A stretch of DNA of 15,128 nucleotides, taken from positions 1 to 15,128 of the forward strand of contig JAKBAG010000050.1 of NCBI GenBank assembly GCA_021809235.1, in the 5' to 3' direction. The notes beneath the pieces are model-generated. The model saw only the letters and a list, made by a program, of their open reading frames with translations. It searched no databases and was not told the DNA's origin. This document shows positions 6,346-12,647 of this stretch, one piece after another (positions within the stretch are counted from its first letter, which is position 1; every line of letters starts with the position of its first letter). The stretch comes from Acidobacteriota bacterium (lineage in GTDB: Bacteria; Acidobacteriota; Terriglobia; Terriglobales; Acidobacteriaceae). The position numbers were made by a program, and so were the translations under genes.

Positions 6346-7509
6346 TTGAGTGACCGTACCCTCTTTACTTCCGAATCCGTTACCGAAGGGCATCCGGACA
6401 AGATTGCCGACCAGATCTCGGACGCGATTCTGGACGCCTGCCTGGAGAAGGACCCCTACAGCCGCGTAGCCGCCGAAACGCTCACCGCCACCGGCCTCGT
6501 CGTCATTGCCGGTGAGATCACCACCAAGGCCTACGTCGATTTCCAGACGCTCGTCCGCGGCGTCGTCGCCTCCATCGGCTATGACAACGCGCTCTACGGC
6601 TTCGACTCGAATACCTGCGCCGTGATCTCGACCATCAACCGGCAGAGCGGCGACATCGCGCAGGGCGTGGACACGGGCGGAGCAGGCGATCAGGGCATGA
6701 TGTTCGGCTACGCCACCAATGAGACTCCGGAGCTGATGCCGGCGGCCATCTCACTGGCTCACAAGCTGACCCGCCGCCTCACCGAGGTGCGCAAGAGCGG
6801 CAAGCTCAGCTACCTGCGACCCGACGGCAAAAGCCAGGTCACCATCGAGTATGACGAAGCCGGCAAGCCCGTCCGCATCGATGCCGTCGTCATCTCCACC
6901 CAGCACGCCGAAAGCGTCTCCAACGAGGAGCTGCGCGCTGACATCCTGAAGCACGTGATTCAGGCCGTCCTGCCCGCCGAGTGGCTCGACGAGAACACCA
7001 AGTACCACATCAACCCCACCGGACGCTTCGTCATCGGCGGCCCGATGGGCGACAGCGGCCTCACCGGGCGCAAGATCATCGTGGACACCTACGGCGGCGC
7101 TGGTCGTCACGGCGGCGGAGCCTTCAGCGGCAAGGACCCGACAAAGGTTGATCGCTCCGCGGCCTACATGGCGCGCTACATCGCCAAGAACATCGTCGCC
7201 GCCGGGCTGGCCAGCCGCTGCGAGGTCCAGCTGGCCTATGCCATCGGCGTCGCCGAGCCAGTCAGTGTTCGCGTGGAGACCTTCGGAACCAGCAAGCTCA
7301 GCTCCTCCGAGCTGACCGCTCTGGTGCGCAAAAACTTTGCGCTCACCCCCAAGGGCATCATCGAGGGCCTCAACCTGCGCCGTCCCATTTATCAGAAGAC
7401 TGCTGCCTACGGGCATTTTGGCCGCAACGAACCCGACTTCACCTGGGAGGCCACCGACAAGGCAGCCGCCCTGGCCGAGCAGGCCGGAGCCCTGGCTGCA
7501 GCCCGGTAA
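6346..7509 (+). CDS. metK: S-adenosylmethionine synthetase (methionine adenosyltransferase)
   Basis: 387 residues, close to the 384 of the E. coli enzyme. It makes S-adenosylmethionine from methionine and ATP in the cytosol, feeding methylation and polyamine or radical-SAM chemistry. Recognisable motifs are TSESVTEGHPDK (residues 8-19, ATP/metal-binding His16 and Asp18), GAGDQGMMFGY (112-122, the family signature) and the P-loop-like GGGAFSGKDPTKVDRSAAY (256-274). HINPTGRFVIGGPMGDSGLTGRKIIVDTYGG (221-251) is also typical. The start is TTG at 6346, giving an initiator Met then SDRTLFTSE as in other MetK proteins. The in-frame extension to 6142 has no family similarity. A strong terminator follows, so it is probably monocistronic or the end of a unit. 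Confidence 0.96.
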   Translation: MSDRTLFTSESVTEGHPDKIADQISDAILDACLEKDPYSRVAAETLTATGLVVIAGEITTKAYVDFQTLVRGVVASIGYDNALYGFDSNTCAVISTINRQSGDIAQGVDTGGAGDQGMMFGYATNETPELMPAAISLAHKLTRRLTEVRKSGKLSYLRPDGKSQVTIEYDEAGKPVRIDAVVISTQHAESVSNEELRADILKHVIQAVLPAEWLDENTKYHINPTGRFVIGGPMGDSGLTGRKIIVDTYGGAGRHGGGAFSGKDPTKVDRSAAYMARYIAKNIVAAGLASRCEVQLAYAIGVAEPVSVRVETFGTSKLSSSELTALVRKNFALTPKGIIEGLNLRRPIYQKTAAYGHFGRNEPDFTWEATDKAAALAEQAGALAAAR

Positions 7510-7540
7510 TCGGAATCCTTCTGCAGTTCCTTTGCAGTAC

Positions 7541-7575
7541 GGGCGGGGGCGATTCAGCTCCCGCCCATGTTTTTT
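7541..7575 (+). terminator. Intrinsic terminator of metK
   Basis: GGGCGGGGGC (7541-7550) pairs with GCTCCCGCCC (7557-7566) over 10 bp with one G-U pair and a 6-base loop. A run of six T (7570-7575) follows. It lies 31 bases after the metK stop. Confidence 0.85.
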
Positions 7576-7722
7576 CCAGTACATCTTCGCATTCCGCTGC
7601 CGAGCTGCCGCTGTCGACTGGGATCATATGGAAATCGGATTTGCGGTCTGGTCAGATTCCTGCGATGCCAACCGCGTTACCGTGCGTCTGTTTGCATAGA
7701 ATCAGTAGGGGGGAGAACCACA

Positions 7723-8523
7723 ATGAAGAGATGGTGGATTGCCGCTTCGGTTGCCGTATCACTGACCGCAACCCTTGCCGCGCACGGCGCACCCAAGCAA
7801 CATGCCCAGGCCGCGCCACCTCCGCAGGGCTGGACCTACGATGGTCCCTACGGCTCGCTGCGATGGGACAAGCTGAATCCTGCCTGGCGCACGTGTGCCA
7901 TCGGCCACCAGCAGTCTCCGGTGGACATTCGCAAGGTTCGCATCCAGAAGAATCTGCCGCCGGTCCAGTTCCACTACCTCAGCGGCCCGATGCGGCTCGT
8001 CAATGACGGCCACACGGTTCGCGTGACCCCGCCACCGGGCAGCTATCTGCAAATTGGCAACACTCGCTACGATCTGGTCGAGTTCCATTTCCACCATCCG
8101 GGCGAGGAGGTGATTGCAGGCCAGCTCTCGGACATGAGCATCCACTTTGTCCATCGCAGCGCCGAGGGCAAGATGGCGATTGTGGCCGTTCAGTTGGACG
8201 AGGGCAGCGCGAACGCAATCCTTGCCGGACTGTGGGAACACCTGCCAAAGACCGTGGGAGCCAGCGGCGAGACGACCTTGCCGCTGAATCCCGACGGGTT
8301 GCTGCCAGCCAATCGCGCCTACTGGACCTATACCGGATCCCTGACCGAACCGCCCTGCACCGAGGGCGTACAGTGGTATGTGCTGCAGCAGCCCATCACC
8401 CTTTCGCGCTGGCAGCTTACGGCTTTTGCTCCGCTGTTTCCGCGCAACACCCGCCCGGCGCAGCCGCTGCACGGGCGGCGCATCTACACCAGCCAGTCTG
8501 CAGCCAGCCCGACCACGCCCTAA
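7723..8523 (+). CDS. Periplasmic alpha-class carbonic anhydrase
   Basis: 266 residues; the ATG at 7723 has GGGGGGAG 7 bases upstream. Interconverts CO2 and bicarbonate. A signal peptide (about residues 1-22, MKRWWIAASVAVSLTATLAA) indicates export to the periplasm. The alpha-CA fold is clear: GHQQSPVDI at 61-69, the zinc ligands His122 and His124 in EFHFHHPGEE and His141 in IHFVH, the proton-shuttle histidine His97 (NDGHTV), and the active-site Thr208 in SLTEPPCTEGVQW. Cys58 and Cys212 match the single disulfide usual in bacterial members. The position matching the Glu next to the third zinc ligand of human CA II (Glu117) is Ser139 here. A promoter-like TAGAAT lies at 7697-7702. The gene is bounded by terminators on both sides, so it is probably transcribed alone. 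A role in pH homeostasis or CO2 handling is inferred. Confidence 0.93.
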   Translation: MKRWWIAASVAVSLTATLAAHGAPKQHAQAAPPPQGWTYDGPYGSLRWDKLNPAWRTCAIGHQQSPVDIRKVRIQKNLPPVQFHYLSGPMRLVNDGHTVRVTPPPGSYLQIGNTRYDLVEFHFHHPGEEVIAGQLSDMSIHFVHRSAEGKMAIVAVQLDEGSANAILAGLWEHLPKTVGASGETTLPLNPDGLLPANRAYWTYTGSLTEPPCTEGVQWYVLQQPITLSRWQLTAFAPLFPRNTRPAQPLHGRRIYTSQSAASPTTP

Positions 8524-8572
8524 GGCAAAGGAAAGCGCGAGTCACGCCGAACAACCACCACCCCTTGCCCTG

Positions 8573-8605
8573 AAACGCCGCCTGCTGCGCGGCGTTTTGG
8601 GTTTT
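8573..8605 (+). terminator. Intrinsic terminator of the carbonic anhydrase gene
   Basis: AAACGCCGC (8573-8581) and GCGGCGTTT (8589-8597) form a perfect 9-bp stem with a 7-base loop. The broken T-run TTTTGGGTTTT follows. It lies about 50 bases after the stop codon. Confidence 0.75.
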
Positions 8606-8658
8606 GCACAGCCATTGGCGTGGGGTTATCGGATCGGGTTCCGTGCAAGCGCAAGAAA

Positions 8659-8674
8659 ATACAATCTATTGTGG
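8659..8674 (+). promoter_or_regulatory. Candidate NrdR operator box 1
   Basis: ATACAATCTATTGTGG matches the published NrdR box consensus acaCwAtATaTwGtgt at 13 of 16 positions by my count, including the symmetric ACAAT/ATTGT core. It lies 7 bases upstream of the -35 element of the nrdJ promoter. NrdR is the ATP/dATP-sensing repressor of ribonucleotide reductase genes, which fits the gene downstream. Confidence 0.6.
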
Positions 8675-8681
8675 TTTTTCC

Positions 8682-8710
8682 TTGACCAACACTAGCTACA
8701 GCGTTATTTT
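8682..8710 (+). promoter_or_regulatory. nrdJ: Probable promoter of nrdJ
   Basis: TTGACC (8682-8687), a 17-base spacer and TATTTT (8705-8710) match sigma70 hexamers at 5/6 and 4/6. Transcription would start near 8717, giving a leader of about 385 nt. The overlap with two NrdR-like boxes independently supports the location. Confidence 0.6.
8689..8704 (+). promoter_or_regulatory. Candidate NrdR operator box 2
   Basis: ACACTAGCTACAGCGT matches the NrdR consensus at 12 of 16 positions by my count. It starts 30 bases after box 1, roughly three helical turns, and fills the -35/-10 spacer. Tandem boxes about 30-32 bases apart are the usual NrdR arrangement, and binding here would block RNA polymerase. 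Confidence 0.55.
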
Positions 8711-8866
8711 TGCATCTGCAGCTGCAATCCCACACATGCCTGCCGGATGTTTTCCGGCCTGCATTGCCGCAGGAGCCGCTTAGAAATCGGCCAAGGAATC
8801 CAGCCTGGTACCGCGGGCTGAACTCCTCAGAGATTCGGTCGAGGGATGGCAGTGTGAGTGTATTTT

Positions 8867-8922
8867 GGAAGGATTTGCGGAGCGATCTGCTCCTCACTTC
8901 CGCTTTTATCGTTTTGTTTTTT
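8867..8922 (+). terminator. Possible attenuator in the nrdJ leader
   Basis: GGAAG (8867-8871) pairs with CTTCC (8897-8901), enclosing GGAGC (8879-8883) paired with GCTCC (8889-8893) around a 5-base loop. A U-rich run of three T-stretches (8904-8922) follows. The 5-bp stems are short, so it could be a conditional terminator rather than a constitutive one. Confidence 0.4.
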
Positions 8923-8985
8923 GTGCCTGCCCGGTCCCTTTTGCCGATTGGCAGCCGTCGATTGCCATCCGGGCACAGCTATCGA

Positions 8986-9017
8986 GCAGGGAGATGCGTC
9001 CCTGCCCAATCCGCATC
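8986..9017 (+). promoter_or_regulatory. Candidate H-type RNA pseudoknot in the nrdJ leader
   Basis: Stem 1 pairs GCAGGG (8986-8991) with CCCTGC (9000-9005). The loop sequence GATGCG (8993-8998) is fully complementary to CGCATC (9012-9017). The connecting loops are 1, 1 and 6 bases, which is feasible H-type geometry. Alternatively the two helices are mutually exclusive hairpins. Confidence 0.45.
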
Positions 9018-9100
9018 TGTTGCAGCTCTTTGGCTGCCCGTAGCCGCAAGCTCGGAACCACCTGAACCCGCATTTGAATTCGCCATTTCGAGGAGCCTCC

Positions 9101-12100
9101 ATGTACGAACCCCAATCCACTTCTGCCGCCTCCGGTGCCACTTCGGCTGCCGGCGGTTCCTCTGCCGCGTACCAGCCTGCGCGCGGCGGGCTGACCTTTG
9201 CCCGGCGTTTTTCCCGTCCCGGCCTGTCGCCGTATGACGAGGTGCAGTGGGAAAAGCGTCATGCGCTGATTACAGACGCCAAGGGGCGCACGATCTTTGA
9301 GCAGAAGGATGTGGAGGTTCCGGTGGACTGGTCGATGACCGCGACCAACATTGTGGCCTCAAAGTATCTGCATGGCCAGATGGATACCCCGGAGCGCGAG
9401 ACGGGAGTGCGCCAGCTGGTGGCGCGCGTGGCGGAGACGATCCGCGACTGGGGTCTGCGTGGCGGCTACTTTGCCAGCGCTCAGGATGCGGCCATCTTTC
9501 ACGACGAGCTGGTCGCCATGCTCGTCAGCCAGCGCGTTGCCTTCAACTCCCCGGTCTGGTTCAACGTGGGCTGCGACCGGCTGGAGCCCAACTCCGACGC
9601 GCAGAATTGGCACTGGGATGCGGAGGCGCAGAGCATCCGCTTCACGACCACTGGCTATCGCACGCCACAGTGCTCGGCCTGCTTCATTAACTCGGTGGAG
9701 GACTCGCTGGACTCGATCCTGACCCTGGCCAAGACCGAGGGCATGCTGTTCAAGTGGGGTTCCGGTACGGGTACGAATCTGTCGTCGATCCGCGGCTCCA
9801 TGGAGTTGCTGTCGGGCGGCGGCACGGCCTCCGGTCCGCTGAGCTTCATGCGCGGGTTTGATGCCTTCGCAGGGGTGATCAAGTCCGGCGGCAAGACCCG
9901 CCGGGCGGCCAAGATGGTCATCCTCAACGTGGACCATCCGGACATCGTCGACTTCATCGAGTGCAAGAGCAAGGAGGAGGCCAAGGCCTTCGCGCTGATT
10001 CGCGCCGGTTATGACGGATCGGGCCCGGATTCGGAGGCCTACTCGTCGATCTTCTTCCAGAATGCCAACAACTCGGTGCGTGTGAGCGACGAGTTCATGC
10101 ATGCCTGCGAACGGGATGCCGATTTTTCCACGCTGACGGTCAAGGATCGCCAGCCGGTCGAGAGCTACAAGGCGCGCGACATCATGCGGCGCATTGCCGA
10201 GGCCACCTGGCAGTGCGGTGACCCGGGCATGCAGTTCGACTCCACCATCAACCGCTGGCACACCAGCAAGAACTCAGGGCGCATCAACGCCTCGAACCCC
10301 TGCTCGGAGTACATGTTCCTGGACAACTCCGCCTGCAATCTGGCCAGCTTCAACCTGATGAAGTTCGTCACGCCGTCGGGAGCCTTTGATATTGCAGCCT
10401 ATCGCCACGGAATTTCGGTAGTGATCACGGCGATGGAGATTCTGGTGGATAACTCGGGCTATCCGACCGAAGCGATTGCCAGGAACTCGCACGATTACCG
10501 GCCGCTGGGACTGGGCTATGCGAACCTGGGCGCACTGCTGATGGCCAACGGACTGCCGTATGACTCTGACGCCGGCCGCGATTATGCAGCTTGCCTGACG
10601 GCGATTCTCTGTGGACAGGCCTATCTGCAGTCATCGATCATTGCCGCCACCTGCCCGCCGCTGGGCTCGGCCACCACGCTGACGGCACAGGTGGATCGCC
10701 AGGGCGGAGCCTGTCCGGGCTTCTACGTCAACCGCGAGCCATTCCTCGACGTCATCCGCATGCACCGCGCGGAGGTGAACAAGATTGGTCGCTCCCGCAG
10801 CAGTGCCGAGCCGTTCGTGACTCCGCAGCTGGATGCGCTGCTTGAGTCCAGCCGCGAGTGCTGGGACATGGCACTGATCTACGGCGAGCGCTACGGCTAC
10901 CGCAATTCGCAGACCACCGTGCTGGCGCCGACCGGCACTATCGGCTTCATGATGGACTGCGACACGACCGGCATTGAGCCTGATCTGGCTCTGGTCAAGT
11001 ACAAAAAGCTTGTCGGCGGCGGCATGATCAAGATCGTCAACCAGACCGTACCCTCGGCACTGTTCAAACTGGGCTACTCCGATGAGGAGGTGAATGCCAT
11101 CGTCAGCTACATTGACGCAACCGGTACCATCGAGGGCGCACCCGGGATTCGCCCCGAGCACCTGGCCGTCTTTGACTGCTCCTTCAAGCCAGCCAAAGGC
11201 ACCCGCTCGATTCACTACATGGGCCACATCAAGATGATGGCGGCAACGCAGCCATTCCTCTCCGGGGCCATCTCAAAGACGGTCAATCTGCCTAACGAAG
11301 CGAGCGTCGAGGAGATTGCCGAGGCCTACACGGAAAGCTGGCGGCAGGGTCTGAAGGCTGTGGCAATCTACCGTGACGGATCGAAGGGCGTGCAGCCGCT
11401 GAACGTCTCTGCCGAAACCAGGACCCAGACCACGGACGCCGCACTGAACCAGGCAGCGGATCGCGCCCTGCGTGCCATTGCCAGCGGTGCAGCAGCTCCG
11501 GCAGCCGATCTGGCCACGCTGGTTGGCCAGTCCGGTGAGCGCGTGGAGCTGGAGGCGCGTGCCGTTGCCACCGCAGTACAGGCATTTGACGCGACACTGG
11601 CCCGGCTGCAGGCAGCGGCAGCTGCTCCTGCGGCAGCTGTTTCCGCAGCTCCGCTGGCTGTGCCTGCACCGATGCCGGTAGCGGCCAGCACCACCAGTCA
11701 GGACCTGAATGCGCCGCCGCGTGCCGTCCGCCATCGCCTGCCCGAGGAGCGCGCTTCCATCACGCACAAATTCTCCATCGGCGGCCATGAGGGCTACATC
11801 ACAGTAGGCCTCTATCCCACCGGGCAACCAGGCGAAATCTTCATCCGCATGGCCAAGGAAGGCTCCACCGTCTCCGGACTGATGGATGCCTTTGCCACAG
11901 CCATCTCCCTCGCACTCCAGCACGGCGTGCCGCTGAAGATCCTCTGCGAGAAGTTCGCTCACACTCGTTTCGAGCCTTCTGGCTGGACCGGCAACGAAGA
12001 GATCGGCTACGCCAAGAGCCTGATGGACTACATCTTCCGCTGGCTGCAGATCCGCTTCCTCTCCGGCACGCAGCTGTCGCTCTTTGCCGGTGTTGCGCCA

Positions 12101-12487
12101 AAGCAAATGCCCGAACCGGAGCAGCAGCCTGAGGCAGTTCAGGTTCAGGCTGAGATGCCGGCTCGTCCGGCACCGCCGTCTGAGTCCGAGCTTGGCCCTG
12201 AGATGCCCAGTGCGGAGTCCCGACAGGCAATGGCCCGCATGGTCGCCGATCTGGCCCGTCGCCTGGACAACGTGAGTCCGGAGCATGCGGCCACGCTGCC
12301 GCAGGTGAGCGCCGAAGCTGGAATTCCGCCGCTGCAGGATCGCGGGGTCTTCCACGCCGCCGACGCGATGCGCTCGCTCTACGAGATGGGCGATGCGCCG
12401 AGCTGCAGCACCTGCGGGGCCATCATGGTCCGCAACGGAAGCTGCTACCGCTGCATGAGCTGCGGCTCCACCAGCGGCTGCAGCTAA
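9101..12487 (+). CDS. nrdJ: Cobalamin-dependent (class II) ribonucleoside-diphosphate reductase
   Basis: 1128 residues; the ATG at 9101 has GAGGAG 5 bases upstream. Reduces ribonucleotides to deoxyribonucleotides for DNA synthesis using adenosylcobalamin as radical source, without oxygen dependence. The catalytic barrel spans about residues 60-760. It has Cys191 in TPQCSAC and Cys412 in NSACNL as the redox pair, NPCSE (399-403) with the thiyl-radical Cys401 and Glu403, and APTGTIGF (609-616) near the substrate phosphate. The Cys401-Cys412 spacing equals that of the Lactobacillus enzyme. An Ala-rich linker (about 768-878) leads to a TSCPD-type domain (about 880-990, KFSIGGHEGYITVGLYP). A Pro/Glu-rich linker and a zinc-ribbon-like tail follow (Cys1102, 1105, 1115, 1118, 1121, 1127), whose cysteines probably re-reduce the active site. 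The upstream NrdR-like boxes fit its regulation. A terminator follows. Confidence 0.95.
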   Translation: MYEPQSTSAASGATSAAGGSSAAYQPARGGLTFARRFSRPGLSPYDEVQWEKRHALITDAKGRTIFEQKDVEVPVDWSMTATNIVASKYLHGQMDTPERETGVRQLVARVAETIRDWGLRGGYFASAQDAAIFHDELVAMLVSQRVAFNSPVWFNVGCDRLEPNSDAQNWHWDAEAQSIRFTTTGYRTPQCSACFINSVEDSLDSILTLAKTEGMLFKWGSGTGTNLSSIRGSMELLSGGGTASGPLSFMRGFDAFAGVIKSGGKTRRAAKMVILNVDHPDIVDFIECKSKEEAKAFALIRAGYDGSGPDSEAYSSIFFQNANNSVRVSDEFMHACERDADFSTLTVKDRQPVESYKARDIMRRIAEATWQCGDPGMQFDSTINRWHTSKNSGRINASNPCSEYMFLDNSACNLASFNLMKFVTPSGAFDIAAYRHGISVVITAMEILVDNSGYPTEAIARNSHDYRPLGLGYANLGALLMANGLPYDSDAGRDYAACLTAILCGQAYLQSSIIAATCPPLGSATTLTAQVDRQGGACPGFYVNREPFLDVIRMHRAEVNKIGRSRSSAEPFVTPQLDALLESSRECWDMALIYGERYGYRNSQTTVLAPTGTIGFMMDCDTTGIEPDLALVKYKKLVGGGMIKIVNQTVPSALFKLGYSDEEVNAIVSYIDATGTIEGAPGIRPEHLAVFDCSFKPAKGTRSIHYMGHIKMMAATQPFLSGAISKTVNLPNEASVEEIAEAYTESWRQGLKAVAIYRDGSKGVQPLNVSAETRTQTTDAALNQAADRALRAIASGAAAPAADLATLVGQSGERVELEARAVATAVQAFDATLARLQAAAAAPAAAVSAAPLAVPAPMPVAASTTSQDLNAPPRAVRHRLPEERASITHKFSIGGHEGYITVGLYPTGQPGEIFIRMAKEGSTVSGLMDAFATAISLALQHGVPLKILCEKFAHTRFEPSGWTGNEEIGYAKSLMDYIFRWLQIRFLSGTQLSLFAGVAPKQMPEPEQQPEAVQVQAEMPARPAPPSESELGPEMPSAESRQAMARMVADLARRLDNVSPEHAATLPQVSAEAGIPPLQDRGVFHAADAMRSLYEMGDAPSCSTCGAIMVRNGSCYRCMSCGSTSGCS

Positions 12488-12536
12488 CCCCGGTGGCTGC
12501 CAGATTCGGCTGCCATACGCTGTGGAGTTCCTTTCG

Positions 12537-12569
12537 AACGGAGCAGGTCCAGCGCCTGCTCCGTTTTTT
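12537..12569 (+). terminator. Intrinsic terminator of nrdJ
   Basis: AACGGAGCAGG (12537-12547) and CCTGCTCCGTT (12555-12565) form a perfect 11-bp stem with a 7-base loop, running into six T (12564-12569). It lies about 50 bases after the nrdJ stop. Confidence 0.92.
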
Positions 12570-12647
12570 CTGCGACCGCCTACAATTTCCCCAGCGTTGC
12601 GGGAAGCGGGACTGTTGCGCATACGCTATGAAACAATGCAGGCAATT

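Larger units (their letters stand above)
8711..9100 (+). promoter_or_regulatory. Long structured 5' leader of nrdJ
   Basis: No credible coding sequence lies between 8524 and 9100. After the carbonic anhydrase terminator and the nrdJ promoter, about 390 bases of leader contain several potential helices. Near the 5' end, CTGC/GCAG and GCAAT/ATTGC (8716-8772) enclose GCCGGA/TCCGGC (8742-8758). Then come CAGCC/GGCTG near 8800-8820, a two-part hairpin with a U-rich tail (8867-8922), and TGCCCGG/CCGGGCA (8928-8934 with 8969-8975) enclosing TGGCA/TGCCA. A pseudoknot-capable segment (8986-9018) and GCAGC/GCTGC (9022-9037) follow. The ribosome-binding site GAGGAG is at 9090-9095. A cobalamin riboswitch would be natural before a B12-dependent enzyme, but I see neither its B12 box nor its CCGCAACTG core. 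A published candidate motif named after nrdJ exists, and I cannot compare with it from memory. Confidence 0.45.

Noticed and set aside
6751..7584. 277-residue open frame antisense to metK.
   Set aside because: Shadow of metK. It begins within the metK terminator region and has Gly/Asp/Val-rich composition typical of an antisense frame.
8800..8822. TGGTACCGCG in the nrdJ leader, identical to the core of a T-box antiterminator.
   Set aside because: The upstream AAnnnnGGG part of the T-box is missing. The flanking bases form a simple CAGCC/GGCTG stem with no room for the second antiterminator helix, and the gene is not amino-acid related. Probably chance.
8711..9100. Cobalamin riboswitch upstream of the B12-dependent RNR gene.
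   Set aside because: Neither the B12 box (AGCCAGGAGACC-like) nor the GCCCCCGCAACTG core can be found, so it is not annotated.
9359..10261. Long open frame on the minus strand inside nrdJ (also 11273-12622 and 12423-13385 minus).
   Set aside because: These are antisense shadows of high-GC coding sequence, with Arg/His/Gly-rich composition and no recognisable domains, opposite well-identified genes.
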